A model generated the notes under the pieces. The model searched no databases, was not told where the DNA came from, and worked only from the letters and a program-made list of their open reading frames with translations. Source: Lachnospiraceae bacterium (lineage in GTDB: Bacteria > Bacillota > Clostridia > Lachnospirales > Lachnospiraceae). Taken from it: DNA of 64,000 bases. Position 1 is the stretch's first letter, and each line of letters begins with the position of its first letter. The stretch covers positions 62,001 to 126,000 of the forward strand of contig JAKSRM010000001.1 of the NCBI GenBank assembly GCA_024403615.1, written 5' to 3'. Made by a program: the position numbers and the translations under genes. Of this stretch, positions 42,091 through 50,276 are shown one piece after another.

Positions 42091-43494
42091 ATGATAAACG
42101 ACGGAAGTAAACAAAGAGAAATCGATAAAAGGACGATTCCTTATAAGCTGATTCTTGAAGAAAGAGAACTCCCTAAGTACTGGTACAATGTCCGGGCGGA
42201 CATGACAAAGAAACCGGCTCCATTGCTGGATCCGGAAACTATGAAACCGATTACCGAAGAAGCTTTGAGAAAAGTATTCTGTGACGAGCTGGTAAAACAG
42301 GAATTGGATGACACCACAAGATTAATCCCAATTCCTAGAGAAATTTTGGATTTCTATAAAATGTATCGTCCAGCTCCATTGATTCGTGCTTACTGTCTGG
42401 AAGAAAAATTAGGTACTCCAGCTAAGATTTATTATAAGTTTGAAGGAAATAATACTAGTGGCAGCCATAAATTAAATTCTGCTATTGCCCAGGCTTATTA
42501 TGCTAAGAATCAAGGTCTGAAAGGTGTTACCACAGAGACTGGTGCGGGACAGTGGGGAACAGCCCTTGCTATGGCTTGTTCTTATCTGGACCTAGAGTGT
42601 CAGGTATATATGGTTAAATGTTCTTATGAGCAGAAACCATTCCGTCGTGAAGTTATGAGAACTTTCGGCGCTTCTGTTACACCATCCCCATCCATGACCA
42701 CGGAGATTGGACAGAAGATTTTAGCAGCTCATCCAGACACTAGCGGAAGCTTAGGCTGCGCGATTTCGGAGGCAGTAGAAGTTGCAACAAAGACCGAAGG
42801 CTATCGATATGTTTTAGGAAGCGTTTTATCTCAGGTACTGCTTCACCAGACGATTGTAGGTTTGGAATGCCAGGCTGCTTTTGAAAAATACGGCGTAGAA
42901 CCTGACGTAATTATTGGCTGTGCTGGCGGCGGTTCCAACGTCGGCGGATTGATTTCTCCGTTTATGGGCGAGAAATTAAGAGGAGAAAAGGACTATCAGT
43001 TTATCGCAGTTGAGCCAAAGAGCTGTCCTTCTCTTACTAGAGGAACTTATGCTTACGACTATTGTGATACTGGTAATATCTGCCCACTGCAGAAAATGTA
43101 TACCTTAGGCAGCAACTTTATTCCATCTCCAAGCCACTCTGGTGGTTTAAGATATCATGGAATGAGCTCTATCATTTCAGAATTATACGACCAGAAACTG
43201 ATTGATGCAGTTAGTGTAGAGCAGACCGAAGTATTTGCAGCAGCAGAAGAATTTGCAAGAGTAGAAGGTATCCTTCCTGCACCGGAAAGCAGCCATGCAA
43301 TCAAAGTTGCTATGGATATTGCAAAAGAGTGCAAAGAAACCGGCGAAGAAAAGACCATCCTGTTCTGTCTTACCGGTACTGGATATTTCGATATGTATGC
43401 ATATGAAAAATTCAACAACAAACAGATGGAAGATTATATTCCGACTGACGAAGAACTGCAGGCAAGTTTTGCAACATTACCAGAGATTAAATAA
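42091..43494 (+). CDS. trpB2: TrpB2-like PLP enzyme (stand-alone tryptophan synthase beta homologue)
   Basis: 467 residues, the longer TrpB2 form, with an N-terminal extension (about 1-95) compared with TrpB1. The PLP lysine lies in NTSGSHKLNSAIAQA; substrate and phosphate loops are TETGAGQWGTALA and GCAGGGSNVGG; SPSHSGGLRYHG is typical. TrpB enzymes join indole and serine to make tryptophan. TrpB2 proteins bind TrpA weakly or not at all, and no trpA or other trp gene is near, so use of free indole or another amino-acid beta-replacement is possible. GGGAGGAAAAG at 42076-42086 supports the start. Expression is governed by the T-box upstream. Confidence 0.88.
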   Translation: MINDGSKQREIDKRTIPYKLILEERELPKYWYNVRADMTKKPAPLLDPETMKPITEEALRKVFCDELVKQELDDTTRLIPIPREILDFYKMYRPAPLIRAYCLEEKLGTPAKIYYKFEGNNTSGSHKLNSAIAQAYYAKNQGLKGVTTETGAGQWGTALAMACSYLDLECQVYMVKCSYEQKPFRREVMRTFGASVTPSPSMTTEIGQKILAAHPDTSGSLGCAISEAVEVATKTEGYRYVLGSVLSQVLLHQTIVGLECQAAFEKYGVEPDVIIGCAGGGSNVGGLISPFMGEKLRGEKDYQFIAVEPKSCPSLTRGTYAYDYCDTGNICPLQKMYTLGSNFIPSPSHSGGLRYHGMSSIISELYDQKLIDAVSVEQTEVFAAAEEFARVEGILPAPESSHAIKVAMDIAKECKETGEEKTILFCLTGTGYFDMYAYEKFNNKQMEDYIPTDEELQASFATLPEIK

Positions 43495-43515
43495 GTAATT
43501 AAAAACAACAAAATG

Positions 43516-43553
43516 TAAAAAAGTGTCCGTTGTATAAGACGGGCACTTTTTTT
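43516..43553 (+). terminator. Rho-independent terminator after trpB2
   Basis: GTGTCCGT (43523-43530) pairs with ACGGGCAC (43539-43546), one G-T pair included, with A- and T-runs on either side. TTTATAATTA immediately after may also provide a -10 (TATAAT at 43553-43558) for the next unit, with TTGTAT 18 nt upstream. Confidence 0.8.
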
Positions 43554-43613
43554 ATAATTAATGAGTATTATTATGTTAACAAAAGAAGATTCTATAGATA
43601 TGGAGGAAACAAC

Positions 43614-45413
43614 ATGGCAGATCATGCACCAGAATACTTTACAGTGAAAGAGGTATTCAAAGGGGAAGAAATCGAAGCAATCTACAGAGTGGCTAGAAAA
43701 CCAGTAGCGAATCAGGAAGACATTGACTTAGCGCAGTCTGCAGATCCGATGGCTAGAATGGGACAGGGCTTCTGTCCGGCATTTAACCAGAGAACCTACG
43801 AGGCAGCACCTGGTATTATTTGTCATCAGGATGTGGAAGTAGTTATGAGAGATGGATGCAAAATCTATACAGACATCTTTCTTCCAAAGAACTTAAAAGA
43901 AAAAATTCCAGTAATCGTTTCCTGGAGCTGGTTTGGAAAGAGACCTGGGGATGGAATGAGCGAATGGCAGATTATGGGTGTTCCTCCTCACACCGTATCC
44001 CGACTGGCAAAATTTGAGTCCGCGGACCCTGCTTATTGGGTATATCAGGGCTATGCAGTAGCGAATGTAGACGTTCGTGGTGCAGGACATTCTGAGGGCA
44101 ACGTTCACATGTTTACCTATCAGGACCGTTTAGATGGTTATGATTTTGTAGAATGGATTGCTCAGCAGGATTGGTGTAACGGTAAAGTTGGTATGACCGG
44201 TAACTCCGGTGTTGCAATGCATCAGTGGGGAATCGCTGCAGAGTGTCCTCCACACTTAGCATGTATTGCTCCTTGGGAAAGCACTACAGACCTTTATGGA
44301 GACTCTCTCTTTGAAGGCGGTATTCCGGCTCTTTCCTTTAATGAATTTATTGCAGCTCAGGTTACAGGACCAGGTGGTGTAGATGACCAGGTTGCTATGG
44401 CTCGTAAATATCCATTCCGTAACGGATATTGGAATGATAAAGTAGCAGAATTTGAAAAAGTAAGAATTCCTGTTTACCAGACAGCTGGATGGTCTCATTT
44501 CCATCTTCCTGGATCTTCCAGAGCTTATATTCGTTGCAAATCCAGACTGAAATGGTTCCGTGCTCACAGAGATTTCGAGTGGCCGGATACTTATTCTCCA
44601 GAAAATCTGGAAGACCTGAAGAAGTTCTATGACCGTTATCTGAAAGATATCCATAATGGTTGGGAAATGACTCCAAAGGTACGTATCGACGTTATGGATG
44701 TTATGGATCATGACTTCCAAGGCAGAAGAGCAGAAAACGAATGGCCTCTGAAGAGAACCGAATATAGAAAATATTACCTGGATGCAGCAAATCTGACCAT
44801 GCAGGAAGAACCAGTAGCAGTAGAATCCAGCGTATCTTATGTTGGTGAAACCGCTGCCGACGGAACCATCGACCGTGTAGAATTCGATATGGAATTCAAA
44901 GAGGATACAGAACTGACCGGTTACATGTGGCTTCGTCTTTGGGTAGAAGCAGACGGACATGATGACATGGATATGTTCGTTAATATCCAGAAAGCAGATA
45001 GCCAGGGTAACTGGTTACCATGGACGACATTAAATGAGCCTCATCCAGGAGCTTGGGGCAAGATGCGTGTAAGCCGTAGAGAACTTTGGCCAGAAGAAAT
45101 GGCGAAATATAAACAAAAAGGTAAACCTTATTGGCCAGTACAGGCTCAGCTGAAGGAAGAAAAATTAAAACCAGGCGAGATTGTTCCTGTTGATATCGCA
45201 ATCGTTCCTTCCAGCCGGTTCTGGTACAAAGGACAGAAACTGAGAATCCAGATTGCCGGAAACTATATCCGCGAAGGATGGTTTGAGCCATTAAGTTGGG
45301 ATACGGATAACCATGGAAGACATATTATCCATACTGGCGGACAGTATGATTCATGGCTTCAGGTTCCTTACATTCCACCAAAATTTGAAACCGACGGACA
45401 CGTTTATAGATAG
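43614..45413 (+). CDS. CocE/NonD-type alpha/beta hydrolase (X-Pro dipeptidyl-peptidase S15 family)
   Basis: 599 residues from ATG 43614, with GGAGG at 43602-43606; the frame is open back to 43530 without support. The alpha/beta-hydrolase part has HQDVEVVMRDGCKIYTDIFL, DVRGAGHSEG and the nucleophile elbow GMTGNSGVAMHQ (S198). A C-terminal jelly-roll domain (about 380-595) is like PepX-C (LRIQIAGN near the end). The family includes cocaine esterase, amino-acid ester hydrolases and glutaryl-acylases. No signal peptide is visible, so it is cytosolic. It heads a four-gene unit with a reductase-like flavoprotein and two electron-transfer proteins, suggesting it releases or activates the substrate they reduce. 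The real substrate is unknown. Confidence 0.85.
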   Translation: MADHAPEYFTVKEVFKGEEIEAIYRVARKPVANQEDIDLAQSADPMARMGQGFCPAFNQRTYEAAPGIICHQDVEVVMRDGCKIYTDIFLPKNLKEKIPVIVSWSWFGKRPGDGMSEWQIMGVPPHTVSRLAKFESADPAYWVYQGYAVANVDVRGAGHSEGNVHMFTYQDRLDGYDFVEWIAQQDWCNGKVGMTGNSGVAMHQWGIAAECPPHLACIAPWESTTDLYGDSLFEGGIPALSFNEFIAAQVTGPGGVDDQVAMARKYPFRNGYWNDKVAEFEKVRIPVYQTAGWSHFHLPGSSRAYIRCKSRLKWFRAHRDFEWPDTYSPENLEDLKKFYDRYLKDIHNGWEMTPKVRIDVMDVMDHDFQGRRAENEWPLKRTEYRKYYLDAANLTMQEEPVAVESSVSYVGETAADGTIDRVEFDMEFKEDTELTGYMWLRLWVEADGHDDMDMFVNIQKADSQGNWLPWTTLNEPHPGAWGKMRVSRRELWPEEMAKYKQKGKPYWPVQAQLKEEKLKPGEIVPVDIAIVPSSRFWYKGQKLRIQIAGNYIREGWFEPLSWDTDNHGRHIIHTGGQYDSWLQVPYIPPKFETDGHVYR

Positions 45414-45452
45414 TAATTTATCAGGTCGCAGGAAGGACCTAAGGAGGAAAAA

Positions 45453-46904
45453 ATGAAAAATTTACAGGCTGATGTTGTAATTATCGGTACAGGCCCTGCT
45501 GGCTTGGCTGCAGCGGTAGAAGCTTCTGAAGCTGGTTTAAAAGTAATCGCTTTTGAAAAAATGAATATTTCTGGTGGTGCTGCAAACATGGGTATGGGAC
45601 CTTTAGGAATTGGAACCAGACAGCAGCAGGATCAGATGGTTGATATTGATGTTGAAAAAGCATTCAAGATGTTTATGGAATATACCCATTGGAGAGTTGA
45701 TGCCAAAATGGTTAAGAAGTATTTTGAAGCTTCTGCAGGAACCATTGAATGGCTGGAAGATATGGGTGTTGAATTCGCAGGCGCTTACAAGTATTTCCCA
45801 AAGAGCGAAGCTACATGGCACATTGTAGCTGTTAACGGCGGTATCGGACGTAATGGCGGCGCCATCATGAACAAAGCAATGTTAGATAAAGCTCAGGAAA
45901 ACGGAACCGAAGTATTCTATGAGACTCCTGCAAAAGAAATCTTAAGAGATGAATCCGGAAAAATCTGTGGCGTTAACGCTCAGGACAAGAACGGGGAAGA
46001 TATTCACGTAGATTGCAAGGCGGTTATCGTAGCTACCGGTGGTGCTGGAGATTCACCAGAATACATGAAAGAAAGAATGGGCGTTACCTACGGAAAAGAC
46101 CTGTTCAATATCGTAGTTCCTGGCCTGAAAGGCGAAGGAATCAAGATGGCGATGGCAGCAGGTGCTGCAACAACCGAAATGTCCGTAGAAAAGATTTACA
46201 TTCTTCCATTCTCTGACATGGGTGTACAGAGCGTTCCTGTTGTATTTATGCAGCCGAACCTGATGGTAAATATTGATGGAAAACGTTTCATTAACGAAGA
46301 GCAGATGCAGAATACCACCTTCACAGGAAATGCGATTACGATTCAGAAAGGTGCCATCGGCTTCTCCATCATCGACAGCAGCATCATCAAAACTTACAAG
46401 AAGAAAGGTCTGGATGTTGTAAACTTCGTTCATCATGTATCGGACATTGATGACTTCGAGCAGGCTTGCCAGGATATCGTAGATGATCCAAACAACCCAG
46501 ACGTAGTAATCGCGGATACTTTGGAAGAATTAGCAGAGAAATGCGGTATTAACGTAGAGAACTTCCTTGAGACCGTAGAAGAATACAATGACATGTGCGA
46601 CAGCGAAGACAAACAGTTCTACAAACCTTCCAAATACATGAAACCGATTAAGAAGGGTCCTTTCTATGCTGGATTATTCCGTCCATCAGGCTATGGTACT
46701 TTAGGCGGAATTAAAATTAACGAAAACTGCGAAGTACTGGATGATGATTGGAATGTAATTCCTGGATTCTTTGCAGCTGGAACGGATACTTGTACAATCT
46801 ATGGCGACAGCTATATGTTCCTGTTACCTGGAAATACCATGGGCTACTGCCTGAACACCGGACGTTTTGCTGGTCAGGGCGCAGCTGATTATTGTGAAGA
46901 ATAA
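45453..46904 (+). CDS. soluble FAD-dependent fumarate-reductase-like oxidoreductase
   Basis: 483 residues of the FAD_binding_2 family. The N-terminal dinucleotide fold is VVIIGTGPAGLAAAVEA, with the ribose-binding acidic residue E35. Then come GGAANMGMGPLGIGT (isoalloxazine region), VIVATGGAGDSPEY and, at the end, the second FAD block IPGFFAAGTDT. It resembles flavoprotein subunits that reduce activated C=C bonds (fumarate, urocanate, cinnamates). The usual H-T-x-GG near the active site is replaced by SGYGTLGGIKI, so the substrate probably differs from fumarate. No signal peptide, haem or FMN domain is visible, so its electrons must come from the two genes behind it. AGGAGG at 45440-45445 supports the start. 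Confidence 0.85.
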   Translation: MKNLQADVVIIGTGPAGLAAAVEASEAGLKVIAFEKMNISGGAANMGMGPLGIGTRQQQDQMVDIDVEKAFKMFMEYTHWRVDAKMVKKYFEASAGTIEWLEDMGVEFAGAYKYFPKSEATWHIVAVNGGIGRNGGAIMNKAMLDKAQENGTEVFYETPAKEILRDESGKICGVNAQDKNGEDIHVDCKAVIVATGGAGDSPEYMKERMGVTYGKDLFNIVVPGLKGEGIKMAMAAGAATTEMSVEKIYILPFSDMGVQSVPVVFMQPNLMVNIDGKRFINEEQMQNTTFTGNAITIQKGAIGFSIIDSSIIKTYKKKGLDVVNFVHHVSDIDDFEQACQDIVDDPNNPDVVIADTLEELAEKCGINVENFLETVEEYNDMCDSEDKQFYKPSKYMKPIKKGPFYAGLFRPSGYGTLGGIKINENCEVLDDDWNVIPGFFAAGTDTCTIYGDSYMFLLPGNTMGYCLNTGRFAGQGAADYCEE

Positions 46905-46909
46905 GAAAA

Positions 46910-49039
46910 ATGGCAAATGTTAATTTAATTATTGATGGCCGGAAGATTTCAGCGGATGAAAACCAGACTGTTTTAGAGGCGGCTCTGAAAAATGGAATCT
47001 ATATTCCACATCTTTGTTATCATGAAAACCTGAAACCGAACGGCGGATGCCGGCTCTGCGTTGTAAAACAAGAAGGCGTAGATGGCGTCATCACTTCCTG
47101 TAGTGTAAAAGTTAAAGAAGGCATGGTCATAAATACCAAGGATGAGCTTGCGGAGAATATCCGCAAGCTTACTTGCGATTTTATGTTTAAAACTCATCCA
47201 AGTGAGTGTTCGGGTTGTCCGAAATATGGAAAATGCCAGTTAGCTTCCATCTCCCAGTATGTAGGAGACACGGGCAGAAACTTAAGAGAACTGAAAATTC
47301 GTGCCGCTGGAGATGAGACCAATCCTTTAATGCTTCATGAGATGTACCGTTGCATCTTATGCGGAAGATGCGTAAGAGTTTGTAACGAACTCCGAGGCGT
47401 AGGCGCCCTGAAGTTTGCGAAAGTTGATGGCCGAATGAGAGTGGTCATTGACGGAAATTCCTTAAAGGAGGCGGACTGCAGATTCTGTGGAGCTTGCGTG
47501 GAAGTATGCCCGACAGGTTCCATAAGAGACAAAGTTGGCGTATTCCGGGAAGACCTTCCAAAAGAGGTTGCTCAGATTCCTTGCCAGGCGGAATGTCCTG
47601 CCCATATTGATATTCCTGCTTATTTAAGAGCGGTAAAGGAAGGCGATTGCGATAAAGCCATCGCAATTATCCGGGAGAAGGTTCCGTTCCCACATGCGTT
47701 AGGTTTGGTATGCAATAACCGATGTGAAGACGGCTGTAAGAGAAAAGGTCTGAACAGCCCAGTTTCCATCCGTAATTTAAAACGCTACGCAGCGGAACAT
47801 GAAGAAAATAAATTTTGGAAAGAAACGTATATAAAAACAGCAGAAAGAACGGGCAAGAAGGTGGCTGTTATTGGCGCCGGAGCTTGCGGTCTTACTGCGG
47901 CTTATTATTTGAATAAAAAAGGTCATGATGTGGTCGTAATGGAATCCAAAAAGATTCCTGGCGGACATATGACCAGTGGAATGCCGGAGTACCGGATTCC
48001 AACTCAGGCCGTATTGGATGAAATCAAAGTAATTGAAGAGTCTGGCGTTCGGATTATTTGCAATCATCCAATCAGCAATGCGGCAGAACTGAAGAAAGAT
48101 TATGATGCCGTACTGGTAGCCATCGGAACCTCGGTTGGAAAGAAACTGGATTATTTACCAGGCAGCAATCTGCCTCAGGTTTACTCTGCGTTAGAGGTTT
48201 TACAGGCTCAGCGTCTGGGAATGGATATTGAGCTAGGCGATACAGTAAATATTATTGGTGGCGGAAACGTTGCTTTTGATGTTGCCGGAACAGCTTTAAG
48301 AATGGGTAAAAAAGTAAATGTTATCTGCTTGGAAAAAGACGCTTCCCAAGCCTCTGAAGAGGAACGGGATGCGGCCTTAGCAGAAGGCGCTGTATTATAT
48401 GATTCTCATTCCAACGAAGAAATCGTTGGAGATGGAAATGTTACAGGACTTAAGGTCCATAAAATCACCAATTTCTACTTTGATTCGGAAACAAGAGCTT
48501 TAGTAGAAGAAGCAGTACCAGACAGTACCTATGTAATTCTTTGTGACAGTATCGTTTTCGCAGCCGGTCAGGTTACGGGCTTAACCGAAACCTTTGGAAT
48601 TGAATTAAATAAGTTTGGTTATCCGATCAATCCAGAAACTGGAAAGAGTGGATATAAGACTTCTGTAGAAGGAATATTTAGCGCTGGTGATGTTATCACA
48701 GGAACAAAATTCCTGATTGATGCCATTGCAGGTGGTAGAGAAGTGGCGTCTTTGATGGATCAGTATCTGGGAGGAGATGGAGCTATCGAAGAAACTCTGA
48801 CGGAAAGAGAGGCAGAACCTTATATTGGTAAAGTAGAAGGATTTGCAGATATCGAAAGAAATGAAATGGCACTTCGGGAAGCTGCTACAAGAGTTTGTGA
48901 CTTTGACTTGATTTCTTCTGGCTTTACTTGTGAACAGGCTCTTTGTGAAAGCGGAAGATGTCTGCAATGCGATTTAAGAAATCAGATTGCACCTCAAAAA
49001 TTCTGGAATGATTTTGTATCAGAAGGAGGTGAGCAATAA
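46910..49039 (+). CDS. NuoG-like / GltD-like fusion iron-sulfur flavoprotein, NAD(P)H-dependent
   Basis: 709 residues in four parts. First, a 2Fe-2S ferredoxin (C36, C47, C50, C64). Second, a His-Cys 4Fe-4S site (H96, C100, C103, C109). Third, two 4Fe-4S sites (C148, C151, C154, C158; C190, C193, C196, C200), as in NuoG or Fe-hydrogenase N-termini. Fourth, a glutamate-synthase-small-subunit-like part with its own cysteines (C225, C229, C268, C272, C276), FAD fold VIGAGACGLTAAYYL (about 320-334) and NAD(P)H fold INIIGGGNVAFDVAGTA-like. It should oxidise NAD(P)H and pass electrons down its clusters. It begins 5 bp after the flavoprotein gene and shares TAATG with the next gene. Confidence 0.88.
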   Translation: MANVNLIIDGRKISADENQTVLEAALKNGIYIPHLCYHENLKPNGGCRLCVVKQEGVDGVITSCSVKVKEGMVINTKDELAENIRKLTCDFMFKTHPSECSGCPKYGKCQLASISQYVGDTGRNLRELKIRAAGDETNPLMLHEMYRCILCGRCVRVCNELRGVGALKFAKVDGRMRVVIDGNSLKEADCRFCGACVEVCPTGSIRDKVGVFREDLPKEVAQIPCQAECPAHIDIPAYLRAVKEGDCDKAIAIIREKVPFPHALGLVCNNRCEDGCKRKGLNSPVSIRNLKRYAAEHEENKFWKETYIKTAERTGKKVAVIGAGACGLTAAYYLNKKGHDVVVMESKKIPGGHMTSGMPEYRIPTQAVLDEIKVIEESGVRIICNHPISNAAELKKDYDAVLVAIGTSVGKKLDYLPGSNLPQVYSALEVLQAQRLGMDIELGDTVNIIGGGNVAFDVAGTALRMGKKVNVICLEKDASQASEEERDAALAEGAVLYDSHSNEEIVGDGNVTGLKVHKITNFYFDSETRALVEEAVPDSTYVILCDSIVFAAGQVTGLTETFGIELNKFGYPINPETGKSGYKTSVEGIFSAGDVITGTKFLIDAIAGGREVASLMDQYLGGDGAIEETLTEREAEPYIGKVEGFADIERNEMALREAATRVCDFDLISSGFTCEQALCESGRCLQCDLRNQIAPQKFWNDFVSEGGEQ

Positions 49040-50136
49040 TGGAAAAATTAATCGTTTTAAGTGCTGTTTCCGATAACGTTTATTCTCAGAAAGAAAAATA
49101 TTTATTAGATCATTATTTCGAAGACATAAAAAAAGCTGCAGAAGCTTTTGCTGCAGAGAATGAGGCCGAATTAATTTGGCTGCTGGCAGAAGAATTTAAG
49201 ACAAGTTCTTTTATCTCTTTATTGGATCTTTCTTGCGTATGTTTTGGAATAGCTACGCCAACAGGCGATAATGGGTATTCCTGCGTTCAGCAACTTATGG
49301 GAAATCTTCCTAGACCGATGATTCAGGACGATTTTACGGCAGAATATGAAGGAAAAAAAGTTCTGGTGTTGACGGTGGAAGAGGCTCTAAAGAAGGCGGA
49401 AAAAACGTTTATAGCCGTTACGGTAGATGGAGAAGTTAAGGAAGCTTCTCAGGAAACGAAACTTAGCGAGTTGGCGGAGACTTCTGGGACGAAAGCGGTA
49501 TTGATCGGTGGGTTAAAAGGACATCTTATTCGACCGGAAGAACTATCGGAATATACGGTAGAAGATTATGACAGCATAACCGTTATTCCAAAATCTTCCT
49601 GCATCGTAGATTTCATGATTAAGCACATCAACAACGCTTGGAATTCTTCTTGTGGTAAATGCGTTCTGTGCAGAGAAGGAAGTCTGCAGTATAAAACCAT
49701 TTGCGAAGAAATGGTGGTAGGAAAAGCAAAGCCTGCGGATTTGGAGCTGATAAAGGAAACGGGCGAACTGATTAAGGCAGGCGCTTATTGTCCATATGGA
49801 CAGCATATGCCACAGCCTTTGATTGACGCGATTTCCTTATTTACAGAGGAGTTCGAGGCCCATATTAAGAAAAAACAATGTCCAGCTGGCGTATGTTACA
49901 AAAAGGGCGCAACCTATGTTATCTTGCCGGATAAATGTACAGGCTGTACGGATTGTATGGATGAGTGTGATGAATTAGCCATTGAAGGAAAGAAAGGCTT
50001 TATTCACATGATTGATCAGGATATGTGCGAGCATTGTGGTAAGTGCGTGGAAATCTGCGACGAAGAGGCTATTATCCAAGTGGACGGCAAAATGCCGAAG
50101 CTTCCGAAGAAGCTGACGCGAGTTGGGAAATTCTGA
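49039..50136 (+). CDS. NuoF-like iron-sulfur protein lacking the FMN/NADH domain, with two added 4Fe-4S sites
   Basis: 365 residues. The middle part is the NuoF C-terminal cluster domain: SSCGKCVLCREG with C205, C208 and C211, plus C251, binding one 4Fe-4S (the N3-type site). The C-terminus adds a bacterial ferredoxin with C300, C303, C306, C310 and C330, C333, C336, C340. The glycine-rich FMN- and NADH-binding half of real NuoF is absent. Residues about 85-125 (NLPRPMIQDDF, then LTVEEALKKA) look like a degraded remnant of its central part. NAD(P)H oxidation would therefore fall to the preceding GltD-like protein, and this subunit would act as an electron wire. The ATG overlaps the previous stop (TAATG), implying coupled translation and a complex. 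Confidence 0.82.
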   Translation: MEKLIVLSAVSDNVYSQKEKYLLDHYFEDIKKAAEAFAAENEAELIWLLAEEFKTSSFISLLDLSCVCFGIATPTGDNGYSCVQQLMGNLPRPMIQDDFTAEYEGKKVLVLTVEEALKKAEKTFIAVTVDGEVKEASQETKLSELAETSGTKAVLIGGLKGHLIRPEELSEYTVEDYDSITVIPKSSCIVDFMIKHINNAWNSSCGKCVLCREGSLQYKTICEEMVVGKAKPADLELIKETGELIKAGAYCPYGQHMPQPLIDAISLFTEEFEAHIKKKQCPAGVCYKKGATYVILPDKCTGCTDCMDECDELAIEGKKGFIHMIDQDMCEHCGKCVEICDEEAIIQVDGKMPKLPKKLTRVGKF

Positions 50137-50160
50137 TTTTTCTCATTAAAAGGATCGATA

Positions 50161-50190
50161 GGAACCGGTTTCTCCGGTTCCTTTTCTTTT
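50161..50190 (+). terminator. Rho-independent terminator closing the redox operon
   Basis: GGAACCGG (50161-50168) and CCGGTTCC (50174-50181) form a perfect 8-bp stem with a 5-nt loop, followed by TTTTCTTTT. Confidence 0.9.
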
Positions 50191-50202
50191 GATAAATAGT
50201 GC

Positions 50203-50231
50203 TTGCAACCAGAGGCCAATAGGGCTATTCT
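50203..50231 (+). promoter_or_regulatory. promoter of the CLC gene
   Basis: TTGCAA (50203-50208), a 17-nt spacer and TATTCT (50226-50231), about 46 bp upstream of the start codon. Confidence 0.55.
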
Positions 50232-50276
50232 ATGAGGCGTGGCTTTTTGGTAATAGTAGAACAGTAACGATAGAAA

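Noticed and set aside
44256..44960. 234-residue minus-strand frame inside the CocE-like gene
   Set aside because: Composition is that of an antisense shadow (rich in Phe, Ser, Ile, Cys) and it lies wholly within a gene with clear family motifs.
50190..50276. fluoride riboswitch before the CLC gene
   Set aside because: The conserved core of the crcB motif is not present; only a promoter and plain sequence are seen.
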